The notes below the pieces were generated by a model. That model was given only the letters and a program-made list of their open reading frames with translations. It did no database searches and was not told the origin of the DNA. 64,000 nt of DNA from Tenrec ecaudatus (taxonomy: Eukaryota > Chordata > Mammalia > Afrosoricida > Tenrecidae): positions 104,747,739 to 104,811,738 of the forward strand of contig NC_134540.1 in assembly GCF_050624435.1 (NCBI RefSeq). Direction: 5' to 3'. Below, piece by piece: positions 48,800-62,706 of this stretch (its first letter is position 1; each line of letters opens with the position of its first letter). The position numbers and the translations under genes were made by a program.

Positions 48800-51290
48800 T
48801 CAATATTCAATAAGTATTGGATAAATGAACGAGTGATTGCAAGAGAAGCAATTGAAGAGCCCAGACAAAAGGACTGGTGCGTTGTAGCTCTGGTTTACGC
48901 AGCGCCCAGAGGAGCAGAGGAAGCACTTTGAAATTCAGGCCCCAGGGCTACCCACTTTGGTGGCGTGGGCTGGTAAGGAGACGATATTTTCACCAGCAGA
49001 ATGCCATTTTCTCTAATTATTGTGCACTGAAAGGGCATGTTCGCTGTGCAGTGTGTGTGATAGAATTTGCAGGCATCGACTTAGTGGTTCACTGGCATTA
49101 GGTATGAATTATATGAGTGTTGGGAGCCATCTGGGTCTGTGCTGTTTTCTCTATAAAACAGAGGAATCCTATCTAAGAATTTAGTACAGACACCACACAT
49201 TTGGGTATTTTTCTTCTTTTGTTTTATGAAGCATCCAAGAGATTCAGAAATGAAGCAAGGCGAGGGGTGGCAAGCTCTCAAACAGCACTTGAAAGCGCTT
49301 TTATTTTATTTTGTCCTCGGAGAGTTCTTAATACAGTATATTGAAGCCCTGTCAGGGAGATAACAGAAGTGAGAGACTTTTGATATTTAGTTTGAAACAA
49401 AGCAGAGATGGGAGATTCAAATATAATGAAGCGAGAAATTTCAAAAGGGAAACTGGGCTCCATTTTTTCTTTCTTTCTGGTTTCTACCTTCACATCTCAA
49501 TCAAAGCCCACCTTAGATAATTGCTAACAGTCTGCCGTCTCCGCGATACCGTGGGACATACGTGAGTGCCACGAATCCTTCAGAAGTACCGCTAACCCTA
49601 CCTGGTCCCTTTTGGTGTGTCTTGCACTATAGTCAGAGGGAACTTAGCCACACTCAGACACGGTCAAGGATATTTTCTATATCCCGAAGTGGGTCTGTGT
49701 GCTTGGACTTCCCAACTTTCTTTGCCAGTACTGAACCCTATTCAGGTGCATCTTCCGCATGCGTAGTTCTAGCCTGCGTTGGTGCTGAGTTTGTAGCTCA
49801 AGTTCATGCAAACAGGCACAAGATGTCATCGTCACAAGGAACTTGGGTTGAGTGAAGGTGGCCTCTCCACAGACAAGCTGCACAGACCGCAGAGACAGTG
49901 CAAGCTCTTTCTCGGAGAGTGCTTCCAGTTATTGGCCTCTCCCCATCTGCAGGAGAGAAGAGGGAAGAAAATCTGAGACCCAAGGAAACAATGAGCTCAA
50001 AGACTAAGAGGCCACACAAAGATCAGTGTCTATACCGCTGACACGAGAAGTGGCTGGTGCCCACAGACCACCATGACCTGGTCTGAAAGGAATCACATTA
50101 GAAGATTTTTGGATAGAGTGGAAGGAAACGTGGAATTAAATTCAAAGTCATAAAACAAAGACCCAGGTTTACTGGTCAGATAGAGCTTGGTGGAACCTCT
50201 GAGCCTATGGCCCTTAGCCATCCTCTAGGTCTGGAAATGAACTTGCTCCCATGGTTCAATTTTCAGCCAAACAATAGCCAGATCTATAAAGGAAACAATA
50301 ACGATAAGGTGATAAGCACTGCTTATTCTAATCATTTGAAGTCTAAAGGGAAGACTTTACCCAAGAGTGTAATTTGGACGGGTTAGGAGAAAAGGAGGGT
50401 TGGAAATCGAAAACACAGAGTGGAAGCGGGATAATAGTGTCACATTGGGTGAATTGCAATCAAAGCCATGAAGCAAATGTGTATGAGTCATTGAATGGAA
50501 AACAGATTTTATCTGCAAACCTTTAATCATCTACGATAAAAAAGTTTTAGAAAGGGTTGGGGGAGTACACTAAATAGCCACCTGATAGATTTGGTGTATT
50601 CAGCATGATAGTTTAGGTAAAGCGGATGCAGTTGAGTGCAGAAGTCTCATCTTCCGGGTTGGGTCACGTGTTTGATTCCTGGCCAGTGCACCTCAGGTAC
50701 AGCCAACACCTGTCTGTCAGTGAAGAGGAGTCAGCAGAGCTTCCAAGTGAACTAAGATGGAGTCAGAACAAAGACCTGTCAATGTACTTCAAAAATTCAG
50801 CCAGTGAAAAGCCTATGGATCACCATGACCTGGTCCCCAGTAGATCATAAGGATGAGGCAGATCTGGGCAGCATGCGTTTCCCCTGGGCCAGGGGATCCT
50901 CTGAGGCAAGGGCCAACTCCACCACAGGGAGTCACAACGGCCGGAAAGCAGCCGGTACTGCCCATAAGCCCTTGGCAGTCCGCCTCTCTCCTTTCCCTCC
51001 TTCCCACTCCGCATGGTGCCGATCAGATACCCCAGTAACAGCACGCTGGTGGACATTGCTGTTGGGCAAGAGCACATGTCGGCAAATCCACTTACCTTGA
51101 TGTACGAGGACACTGCTAGCCACGCCATCCTGTCTTGAAAACCAGTTTCTTGTAAGAGCCCAAGATCTGTTGGTAAAAGTGAATCGCTTTCCAAGCTGTC
51201 TGTCTGCCAGCAGCTCTTTCTTTCCACGCTGCTTTTCCACATGTTCTCATGCGATCATCGCCATCGTTGTCATTTTCAGAAGACAGTGGT
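48800..51290. other. Intergenic sequence, no gene recognised
   Basis: Mostly AT-rich unique DNA. The open frames have no recognisable domain, and I see no clear repeat except low-complexity stretches. Confidence 0.4.
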
Positions 51291-51308
51291 ATTTCCTAAG
51301 ATGCTCGA

Positions 51309-51515
51309 GGAGCCCTGGTGGTGTAGTCATGATGTGTTGGGCTACTCACCACAAGGTCAGCAGTTTGAAACCACCAGCCGTCCTGCGTGAGAAAGACGAG
51401 GCTTTGGCACTCTCGCAAAGAACTGCAGTCTTGGAACCACACGGGGGCAGTTCTAGCCTGGCCTGTCGGCTTGCTGGGAGTCGGAATCCACTCAACGGCA
51501 GCGAGTCGGGGTTTA
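51309..51515 (+). mobile_element. AfroSINE (full length)
   Basis: Has the canonical head GGAGCCCTGGTGGTGTAG, a B-box-like AGGTCAGCAGTTTGAAACCA, the body and the tail GGAGTCGGAATCCACTCAAC. Confidence 0.93.
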
Positions 51516-51714
51516 CTGTAAGAAGAGGAACATTGGGCCCTGCTGGTCTCACAAGCTGGGAGCATCGGTTCCGTGGTAGAATTCTCTCCAGAGAGCCTGC
51601 TTCAATTTCTGGCAGTGCCACCGATGGGCCACCAACACCCACCGCCATGTCAGCGGAGGCTTGTGTGTTGCTACGATGCTACACAGACTTCCGTGCAGCT
51701 TCTAAACCAGGGGT

Positions 51715-51893
51715 TCTCAACCTTCCTAAAGCTGCCACCCTTTCGTACAGTTCCTCATGTGGTGGTGACCCCCAACCACAACATTATGTTCATTGCTACG
51801 TCATCACTGTCATTTTGCTACTGTGATGAATCAGGAGACCCCTGTGAAAGGGTCGTTCAACTTCCAAAGGGGTCATGACCCACAGGTTGAGAA
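51715..51893 (-). mobile_element. SPIN-family hAT element, short form with perfect 8 bp duplication
   Basis: The ends CAGGGGTTCTCAACC and GGTTGAGAACCACTG are inverted repeats. The flanking octamer TTCTAAAC is identical on both sides, the exact hAT target duplication. The central AT-rich block of the longer copy at 46.7-47.0 kb is deleted. Confidence 0.92.
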
Positions 51894-51909
51894 CCACTGT
51901 TCTAAACTA

Positions 51910-52690
51910 AGCTGGACTAGGAAGGAAGATATAGTCATCTCATGTTGAGCTTTAGCGAACGAAAAAACCTACGGATCACAAATATCCAGCTTGCACCCAA
52001 TCCTGGGGCTGGTGTGGCCCCGGCGGTGTGGGCAGCGTGTGGGGTCGACGGGAGGTGGGGGCTGACTTCGCGGGAGCTGACAGCAATCTAGCAAGTTGTG
52101 TTGACACACTGTGATTCAGTTAAATATCCCGTTAGGACTAATCACACATGATGTGTAGCTTTCCCTATTTCCCAGAGTTGATTTTCAGGATCTAACCACG
52201 TTCCACGGCCGTCCACTAGGTTTCCAGTGGCTAATTCCCCTGAAGTGGACAAGCGAGTGAATCTTCGAAGTCTGTTCTTAGTCTGGAAGCTAGGCTGACA
52301 CCTGTCCACTTTGGGGGACCCTGTTGGTATTTGAAATACCAGTGACATACACAAGCCACCACAGAATAGCAAAGTGACTGACTTTGGAAGAGAGGCGCAG
52401 TGAAAAGGAGGACACTCCTCAACAGGTGGATTCCCACGGTGACCGCAACAGTGGGCTCAGACCTGATAACTGCCGTGAGGGTGAGCCGAGATGAGCGAGG
52501 CTCAGCACCTCATGGCTGTCAATTCATCCCTATTGCTTATCCCCAGGTCTGAAAGCACCTGACGAATTCCAAGTTCCTTACAAAGTGTGCCACTTCCCTT
52601 GATCTACAGCTAAGACCAAGTGTAATTAAATGACTAGTTAGGTGTCAGAGTGCATAGAAAAACACAAGCACCTGAAGTTTCACCTGCCTT
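51910..52690. other. Intergenic sequence, no gene recognised
   Basis: Unique sequence; nothing classifiable is visible. Confidence 0.4.
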
Positions 52691-52707
52691 TGAGAAACAC
52701 AGGAATC

Positions 52708-52835
52708 GCGGAGCCCTGGTGGCGTAGAGGTTACGTGTCGTGCTGCTAACGGCAAGGGTCCGCAGTTCCCGAGCACCAGCAGTGCGGCGAGAGAAAGAGC
52801 AGGCTGCGTTCTACGCCCCTAAAGAGAAACCCACT
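52708..52835 (+). mobile_element. 3'-truncated AfroSINE with target duplication
   Basis: 128 bp starting GCGGAGCCCTGGTGGCGTAG. It is flanked by GAGAAACACAGGAATC (52692-52707) and GAGAAATACAGGAATC (52836-52851), which agree at 15 of 16 positions. Confidence 0.9.
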
Positions 52836-52851
52836 GAGAAATACAGGAATC

Positions 52852-53690
52852 TCTGTCAGTCCCAACACACCTGCAGGGAACAGCAGCGCCACCCAAACAT
52901 CCCTGTGGCCTCCCAGGGGGGCTGGGTGGGGGTGGGCAGGAGTTGGAAACCACCTGGTATCTCTGTTTAATTGAATCCCTGGGCCTAAGAAGGGGCTCCT
53001 ACATGCTCGTCAATACGAGGCCCAATGGTTCTGAGTTAGCAGATTTTTCTTGCTCATTTTTGTTTGTATGCTTCTGGTCAATTCAATGAATCCCAAGAAT
53101 GAAAGGTTGCCTGTCCCAAATAAATTGCACCAGGAAACAAAATTCAACCCCCCCAAAAAACAGATTGCCTGAAAAAGACCTAGTAAGTAAGCCTCATGGC
53201 TCATGGTAGCAGGCAGTGCCTCTGCCTGACTCAGGGGCTGCCATTTTAATATCTCTCTCTCTCTCTCTCTCTGTTGAGGTTTGTGCTGCTGTCCCATTTC
53301 CAAAATATCTCCTTTTTGCACATGAGTGCTTCTTTTGAGGATTTTTTTCTTTGTGGGTTGAGATGAGCTGCCTCCCCATTCTGGCCACACAATGTTCTTT
53401 TCTCTGCTCACATGTCTCCGGAACCCCTGGTCGGCAGACCTCTGTGTTTGAGACGGGAGCAGTGTTTTTCTTCCCACTGGTGGGCTCTTACTCATGCTGA
53501 CTGAATTTTTTTTTTTTTACTGAATTCCAGACCCTGACAGTAGACTTCATCCCAAGAAAACCTCCTCTGCCAACTCCCTCCATTCTCTCTTCCTCTAACA
53601 AGAGTCCCTATTCCCTGTCCTCATCGACCTCTCGCCTCCACACCTCTCTGGCCTGCTCTTCCCCTCCGCCAAGGATCTAAGGCCCATGAG
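52852..53690. other. Intergenic sequence with (CT)n at 53251-53272
   Basis: Contains a CT microsatellite and a T-run near 53507-53518. No gene is recognised. Confidence 0.45.
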
Positions 53691-53699
53691 GGGCTCAAC

Positions 53700-53985
53700 A
53701 CAGCTGAGGAAAACTAGAATGACAATGGAAAGGTGGGCGAAGAGAGAACAGACAGTGTAAGACATGAAATAACCATGATAATAATGTATAATTCATCAAG
53801 GATTCATGAGGGTAGGGGTGAGAGAATGGGGGAGGGAGGGGGAAAAAGAAGAGCTGATACCAGGGGCTCAGGTGGAAAGGAATTGTTTTGGAAATGTTGA
53901 TGGCAACATATGTACAAGTGTGCTTAATCTTACTGAATGATGGATTGTTGCAAGATTTCTAAGAGCCCCCCAATAAAATGATTAA
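53700..53985 (+). mobile_element. AATAAAATGATT-tailed retroposon copy
   Basis: About 285 bp, ending AGCCCCCCAATAAAATGATT. The upstream blocks (GGATTCATGAGGGTAGGGG, AGAGCTGATACCAGGGGCTC) match the longest copy at 39.0-39.5 kb. Confidence 0.8.
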
Positions 53986-54299
53986 TTTTAATAATCGAAT
54001 GAAGAGACCATGACCTCTCCCCAAGAACTTTTTGAAGGCCCCTCGTGGAACTTCTATTTCCTGATTGGGGTTGTTCTGTTTTGGGCCTAAGTTTGAGGCT
54101 TGGTTGACACTTGAAAGTTCTTTAGTGACTGTACTGAAGGCATCCGTTTCTTCTGCTTCGTACTTCCTACCCCTCCCCGGGGACAATCATAACTGATGAA
54201 ATATACTCCCAGAACTCTTGCTTGAGATTCTCAGAGACATCTCCTAGGGAGATATCACGAAGCTGCAGAACTCAGAATTCCTTCTCTCCTGCCAATGGC

Positions 54300-56470
<2,171 letters not shown>

Positions 56471-57460
56471 CTATACATGGTCCCTGGGGATAGACCTAAT
56501 GGAAAGGGGGAAGCTTAAGAAAATCTACAGACTCCAGGTTCTCTGTATTCATTTCCTCTGTGAAGGGCTCAGATAGGCCCCGGTTATACAGCTGCCAGAG
56601 CCGTTAGGAAATCTCAGTGGTATTCCTTCTCCTTGGTGATGATGGAGAACAAGTAGCTAGAGATAAAAGGGGCCCAGTAAAGAAAGCAAGTATTGAGGGG
56701 TTGCCAGGATAATCCAGAGATATCATGAAGGATGGATACATACCTAAACATATACATATGACTTGTTAGTAAGAAATATCTGACCTTCAACTAAATCCTA
56801 GTACAGAGAGTGACAAGTCTTCTTAGCAATGGGCTTCATATCAAGAATCAAAGCAACACTTCTGCCATGACCACAGGCTCAATGAAAAGGCCACTGTGAG
56901 CCGGCTGGAGCTGGAAAGGCTGAGGCAGCCAATAACAGTCAGTTGGGCCCAGGTCCCTGCTGATGTGGCTGTGGGAGAGGGTCACAGCGAAAGCCATCTA
57001 GGACACAATGCTTTCTTTCCACTTAGACTGTTGTAAAAAAGTGTTACTGGGATATAACCCACTTATCATGCAATTCAATAATTCAGTCATATCCAGAACA
57101 GTTGTATGACCATGTCCACAATCAATTGTAACTTACACCTTTTTTCATAATCAGATTTGTGTTTCTCTCCTTGTAATATTCTCACCAGTCTATTATAGCA
57201 GTGGCGGGGTGGGGTAGGGTGGGCAGGAGGAGCAGCAGCACCTGATAGGACAGACATGTTTCCAAGTTCTGGCCTGTTTTCCACTCGGACAGGGTGCAGT
57301 CTTACTACTTCTCCGCTCACTCTCTGCTAATGGAAAACATTTGAATGTTCCTTTTCCGATAAGTTCTCATCTTACATAGGTTCCAGCTTTTTCAGGTACT
57401 GTAATTAGCCATGGTTTAAAATTTTTTAAAAATTGACCAGTTTTTTTACATTTTAATTTA
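56471..57460. other. Intergenic sequence, possible old L1 debris
   Basis: 57020-57155 resembles an antisense L1 3' UTR (TTCAATAATTCAGTCATATC, then AACAGTTGTATGACCATG). The rest is unclassified. Confidence 0.4.
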
Positions 57461-57466
57461 ATTTAT

Positions 57467-57850
57467 TTATTTTAAAAATTATTTTATTGGGGGGGTGGCT
57501 CTTACAGCTCTTATCACAATCCATACATCCATCCATTGTGTCAAGCACATTTTGTACATATGTTGCCATCATCATTTTCAAAATATTGTCTTTCTACTTG
57601 AGCCCTTGATATCAGCTCATATTTTTACCTCCCCTGCCCTCCCTTCCTCATCAACCCTTGATAAATTATAAATTATTGTTATTTTCATATCTTACATTGT
57701 CTGCTGTCTCCATTCACACACTTTTCTGTTGTTCATCCCCCTGGGGTGATGTGTGTGTGATATGACGACTTGTGATCGGTTCCCCTTTTGTCCACCTACC
57801 TTCCCCCTACCCTCCTGGTACCCCTACGGCCAGCTTTGTTTATAAAGTGC
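57467..57850 (-). mobile_element. AATAAAATGATT-tailed retroposon, minus copy
   Basis: The plus strand reads ATTATTTTATTGGGGGG, CTCTTATCACAATCCATACA, then ATCATTTTCAAAATATTG, the reverse of the family. It is about 380 bp with the T-run at the left, as expected for a reversed A-tail. Confidence 0.78.
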
Positions 57851-57892
57851 CATGCCCATGACCTCCACAGCGGACCCACTAGGCTAGAAAAC

Positions 57893-58098
57893 TAGCCAAA
57901 AACTCACTACCATTGAGTCCATGATGACTCCGAGAGACCCTATAGGACAGGGTGGAACTGCCCCTGTGGGTTTGTGAGACTCTAACTGTGTCTGAGGAGA
58001 GAAAGCCCCATCTTTCTCCCCAGGAACTGCTGGGGGCTTGAAACCGCGAGTCCTGTGGACTGTAGTCCAGTGCCTCCCACCGTGTCACCAGGGCTCCT
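57893..58098 (-). mobile_element. AfroSINE (full length, minus)
   Basis: Full order of tail, body (CATCTTTCTCCCCAGG) and head (CACCAGGGCTCC). Confidence 0.9.
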
Positions 58099-58311
58099 CC
58101 TGGACTGGAAGCGGGTGCACACCAGTCATGCGCCCCAGCCTGGCTGGAGCTCTGGCTTGAGGAGGGAGTTTTGGGGGGCTCTGATTAGAAGGAGTGAATG
58201 CACCCAAATGGGCTCTTTCTAGGAAGACCAGCAGGTGGGTGTCATTCATAAGCAGTGGCTAGGGTCATTACCATTGCTGGGATACAATGACGCTCCCTTC
58301 AGAGTTGGTGC

Positions 58312-58512
58312 AGGCGCCCTGGTGGCGTGGTGGGCTCCACGTTAGGCAGCTAACTGAAAGGTCGGCAGTTGGAATCCACCAGCTGTCCGCAGGAGAAGGA
58401 TGAGGCTTTCCACTCCCGTAAAGATTTACAGCTGCCCACAGGGGCAGCTCTCCTCTGTCCTATTGGGTCACTGTGACTTGGAATCGACTCGATGGCAGTG
58501 CGTTTTGAGTTG
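58312..58512 (+). mobile_element. AfroSINE (full length)
   Basis: Head GCGCCCTGGTGGCGTGGTGG, B-box-like GGTCGGCAGTTGGAATCCAC, tail GAATCGACTCGATGGCAGTG. One of the best-preserved copies. Confidence 0.93.
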
Positions 58513-58934
58513 AGTTCTAGTTGAGGCAGCAAGTAATCGTCATTATTTGTTCCATCGAAGTGATTGAGAACACTCCGTGCAGTGGATTCTGTGGGCTGAA
58601 CATTCCAACCAAAATAGCTGAGGATACATGCACCTTAAGGGCGTATCGTTTATGGGAATAGTGCCCCACACCAGGCAGGAGTGTGTTTCTGGAGAGAAAC
58701 CCAAACCCAAAGTCTAGTGGGCCCTCATCTCGAAGGCCCTGGGGAGTTTTCTAGCTTATTTTGTGGCTCAAGGCGAGGGAATATCTTTTGAAGCAGTATT
58801 TGTGAAGTTCTGTTCTGGCTCCATGTCTTGGGGATGAGCTAGGTTAGTTAGTGCAATCTGATGCCTGGCCGCATATGTGGATAAACACAAAATTCACCGA
58901 TGTCTATTTAAAAATCTATTGATTAATCAACTAA
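58513..58934. other. Intergenic sequence, no feature recognised
   Basis: Unique sequence between SINEs. Confidence 0.4.
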
Positions 58935-59198
58935 GATCAAAGCCAAGCCGATGCTTTTGAGTCAATTCTGACTCATCGGAACTCTATAGGACAGAGCAGA
59001 ACTGCCCCGTAAGAAACTGACCTCACTGCCATCAGGCAATGCTGACCCATAACGAGAGACCCCTCTGGGTTTCTGAGGCTGTAGCAGTTTATGGGAGTAG
59101 AAAGCCCAGTCTTCCTCCCGTAGAGCTGCTGGTGGTTTCAAACTCCTGACCATGTGCCTCACAGCCCAGCGTAGAAGCGCTGCACCTCTAGGGCTCCA
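58935..59198 (-). mobile_element. AfroSINE cluster (two tails in tandem, minus)
   Basis: Two SINE tails follow each other (near 58950-59005 and 59010-59060), then one body and head ending GGGCTCC. This suggests one copy inserted in another or a tail duplication. Confidence 0.75.
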
Positions 59199-59221
59199 GA
59201 GACCTGGCCCTTAGCGTGTCC

Positions 59222-59336
59222 ATTGTGGAAGTGGTCTGCCTGCCACATCTTTCTCAGCAGAGAAGCTGCTGGGCTCGAACCACTAACCTTTTGGTTAGCA
59301 ACCTCGTACTTACCCATGACACCACCAGGGTTCCTG
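59222..59336 (-). mobile_element. AfroSINE head fragment (minus)
   Basis: Contains CGAACCACTAACCTTTTGGT and ends CACCACCAGGGTTCC. Confidence 0.85.
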
Positions 59337-59590
59337 TATTATGATCAGTACCCCTCGTTCGGTAAGTGCTTGCTGTCTGCTAGACGCTATACACCCAAGT
59401 GCTAGGTCCTTCACCCAGTCATCTCATTCATTGCGGAAATAACCCCATTAGGCATTGTTTTCTCCCCTTTTCAGAGGAGGCGGCAGAGTCGTAGAGGTTC
59501 TGGAATTTGGTCACAGAATAAGTTGCAGAACCAGGGTTTACACCTAATTCTGTCTTATTTCCAAAGCCCATGCCCCATAACTACAAAATT
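59337..59590 (-). mobile_element. MIR SINE (ancient)
   Basis: Antisense MIR blocks in order: AAGTGCTTGCTGTCTGCTAG, CATCTCATTCATTG, GGCATTGTTTTCTCCCCTTT, then CAGAACCAGGGTTTACACC. Confidence 0.75.
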
Positions 59591-61199
59591 AGACTCCCTT
59601 CTCACTCAAACCTTTGGGTCTGAATGCATTCCTGTGTGCGTCCCTGGTCCCCAGACACCTGCTTTGTCCTTCTTGTGCTCAGAGTTAGTGATGGCAAGCG
59701 ACTGGGATGACATGCATGCGCCCTCCCACCGGGAGACCCCCCCCCTCCCCGCCGGGTTCCCCAGAACAAGCCAAATGGTGAGATCCAGCCCATTGGGGGT
59801 GTCGTTTCCTCACCCCTCCAAAAGTAATTCAGTTCTTTCTGCTTGTCAAATGCTTCCGTGTTTCCTCGTCGCTAAGCACGTATTAGTCATTGGGATATGT
59901 CAGCATATGAATGGATTGACTGTTCCAACAGCTGCGGGACTCCAAGCACATGCCCCACACATGGCTGCAGCGTGAGCGTGGCGGGGGGCGGCCCAGCAGA
60001 CAGCCAGGGCTCCCGGGATGCTTCCCAGGCTGTACGACTTGAGAGAGGATGCTGGGGAAGTTACCATCCTTCCCAGATTCAGGGGGATAAAAGCGTCCTG
60101 TCCCTACTCAACCCCCACACCTCTCAGAGCCAGGGAGGACATTTTGAGTTCGGTGAGGACACCGCCCGAGCAAACAAAAACATGTTTGGGGAGGCGTGGG
60201 TCTTCTCTGCTCGGAACAGAGCCCATCTGTCCAACAGTGTCTGAAATAACACCGGGCGGCCAGCAAAGGCGTGTCCATTGTCACATCCGCATTTGGACCG
60301 CAGGTAGTCCTCCTGTCCCCCTATAATTCAAGTCAAAACTGCCTCTGGAGTGACAGGGAGGTGGGGAATGAAAGTGGTCGTTGTGATTGGTTTTCTGAGC
60401 GTTTCTGCCAGGGGCCATTGAAGACTCTTTGTGTGCAGCGCCCACAGGAGACCGCAAAATGTAGGTAGCTATCAAATTCCAAATTAAACACCTCGGTGCT
60501 GCCCGCGTGCTGGAAAGGCAGCCTGGTCATACTGATTTGTGTTTGGGAAAGACCAGGATCTGATTGTACTCTCTGCTTTCATATTGAGGCCCTCCTAACC
60601 AGCCCTCCCAAGGCCACAAATTAGATGGTGGGGTTGCAAGCTAACAGGCCAACGGTGCTGTTGTTAAAAAAGCAACAACAAAAAAACTACAACAAAAAAA
60701 CTACCCGAACCTCCAGCCTCCGAATTTCCTAGAGGGCTATTATGAGCCAGTCACATGGGGACTTTCTGGCTATTTTTACACGCACAGGGCACCCCCTCTT
60801 ACATTTAGCCTTTTGTGACCACCTTTTCAGGAGGGAGCACTGGTCAGAATATAAAAAGCGTTTTCTTCTTTCTTCCACATATTAACTTTAGCATTTGTGA
60901 GGGTAAGAACCAAGATGGTCTCGCCCAGGAGTTTGGCTTCTCGGGGTGTCACCATGTAGCTGGGATGGATTGGATTCTGTCCCCCCAATTCCTGTGCATC
61001 GGAATCCCGAGCTCTGCAGCTGCGGATACGATCCTATTTGGAAACAGAGTTTTCTCTGTTCGGGGTTCCTGAGGCCGTTTTCCTGCGGGGTAGGGTTGAA
61101 AAGTGATTGACTTCTGAATGACATGGACAGCAGCACAGACAAGGGGACGAAGAGAGTACAGATGGGGGCGGCCGGTCGATGCCGTGTGAGGGTGAGGCT

Positions 61200-61200
<1 letters not shown>
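59591..61200. other. Intergenic sequence, no gene recognised
   Basis: Moderately GC-rich unique DNA; the open frames are unsupported. An (AACAA)n-like A-rich patch is at 60665-60705. Confidence 0.4.

Positions 61201-61230
<30 letters not shown>
61201..61230 (+). repeat. (GA)n microsatellite
   Basis: About 15 uninterrupted AG/GA units. Confidence 0.97.
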
Positions 61231-61234
<4 letters not shown>

Positions 61235-61289
61235 TCCTTACTACTACTGGTGCCTAACTTTGGCTTTCTAGCCACTTAACTATGAGCAG

Positions 61290-61502
61290 AAATCCTGGTG
61301 GTGTAGTGGGTAACTCACCAGGCTGCTAACTGTAGGATCGGCAGTTCGAAAGCACCAGGTGTTCTGGAGGAGTAAAACGAGGCTTTGCACTCTCGTAAAG
61401 GGTTGCAGCCTCTGAAACCCACAGGGCCAGGGCCACCCTGCCCGGTAGGCGTAGGCTTGCTCTGAGTCAGAATGGACTCAATGGCAGGGAGACTTGGGCG
61501 TT
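61290..61502 (+). mobile_element. AfroSINE (full length)
   Basis: Head AATCCTGGTGGTGTAGTGGG, B-box-like GATCGGCAGTTCGAAAGCAC, tail GAGTCAGAATGGACTCAATG. Confidence 0.92.
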
Positions 61503-61515
61503 CTGAATGGCCGGC

Positions 61516-61712
61516 GAGAGAGGTGCCCTGGTGGGCGTGCGGTCAGCTGTGAGCCACATGTCAGCGGTCGGCCTGGCCAGCTCAGAGAAGGAGGACGCAG
61601 TCTGCTCCGGGCAAGTCCTTACAGGCCTCGGAAACTCAGAGGGGCAGGTCTCGTCTGTAGTGTTGGGTTGCTATGTGTCAGATTCGACTCGCTGGCAGTG
61701 ACGTGACGTGAA
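61516..61712 (+). mobile_element. AfroSINE (adjacent second copy)
   Basis: Head GAGAGGTGCCCTGGTGGGCG, tail GTCAGATTCGACTCGCTGGC. It lies directly after the previous copy. Confidence 0.88.
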
Positions 61713-61751
61713 CTGAGAAAATGAATTTCTGTTCTGTAAAACCACCCATTT

Positions 61752-61922
61752 GGGGGAGTGGGGAGGGAGGGGGAAAATGAGCCGCAGATATTAAAGGCTC
61801 AAGTGGAAGGCAAATGTTTTGAGAATGGTGATGGCAACAAATGTACATATGAGCTTGACACAATGCATGTATGTGTGGATGGTGATAAGAATTGTATGAG
61901 CTCCCAATAAAATGATTAAAAC
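61752..61922 (+). mobile_element. AATAAAATGATT-tailed retroposon with target duplication
   Basis: 171 bp ending GAGCTCCCAATAAAATGATT plus an A-rich tail. The flanks AAACCACCCATTT (61739-61751) and AAACCCCCCATTT (61923-61935) agree at 12 of 13 positions. Confidence 0.9.
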
Positions 61923-62007
61923 AAACCCCCCATTTATGGTATTTCTGTCAAAGCAGCTGAAACAGTGGCTGAACAACAGCTGTGAATGTGGGTACCCTTC
62001 TTTTTTA

Positions 62008-62360
62008 AAAAATCATTCTGTTGGGGGCTCATACAACTCTTATCACAATCCACACATACATCAATTGTGCAAAGCACTTTTGTACATTCATTGCCCTCAT
62101 CATTCTCAAAACATTTACTCTCCACTTAAGCCCCTGGCATCGGCTCCTCATTTTCCCCCTCCCTCCTTGCTCCCCACTCCCTCATGAACCCTAGATAATT
62201 TATAAATTATTATTTTGTCATATCTTGCCCTATCCGGCGTCTCCCTTCACCCACTTTTCTGTTGTCCGTACCCCAAGGAGAAGGTCACATGTAGATCCTT
62301 GTCATCGGTTCCCCCTTTCTACACTCCCTCCTGGTACCACCCCTCTCAGCAGGTGCCCCT
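62008..62360 (-). mobile_element. AATAAAATGATT-tailed retroposon, minus copy
   Basis: About 350 bp in reverse orientation, T/A-run at the left, then GTTGGGGGCTCATACAACTC and the interior blocks of the longest copy up to GGTTCCCCCTTTCTACAC. Confidence 0.85.
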
Positions 62361-62373
62361 TCTATAGGCTAAG

Positions 62374-62706
62374 AACTCTAGTGGTGTAGGGCTTATGTGT
62401 TGGGTTTGTAACTGCAACATTAGCAGTTCAAAACCACTGCCACTCAGCTAGAGAAATATGGGGCTTTCTACTCCACTCAAGAACTGCAGCCTCGGTGGGA
62501 GGGGGGAGGGATGAGCAGCAGATATTAAGGGCTCAAGTAGACGGCAAATGTTTGGAGAATGATGATGGCAACAAATGTGCATATGTTCTTGACACGGTGG
62601 ATGGATGGATGGATTGTGATAAGAATTGTACGAGCCCCCAATAAAAGGATTTTAAAAAAGAACTGCAGCCTCAGAAACTCACAGGGGCATTTCTACCCTG
62701 TCCCTG
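62374..62706 (+). mobile_element. AfroSINE with a 164 bp retroposon nested inside
   Basis: SINE sequence at 62374-62493 resumes at 62673. The tail is degraded. Confidence 0.88.
62494..62657 (+). mobile_element. 164 bp retroposon copy nested in AfroSINE
   Basis: AATAAAATGATT-family 3' end (here AATAAAAGGATT). It is flanked by a perfect 15 bp duplication AAGAACTGCAGCCTC (62479-62493 and 62658-62672). The insertion point within the SINE corresponds to that of the copy at 48.6 kb. Confidence 0.95.
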
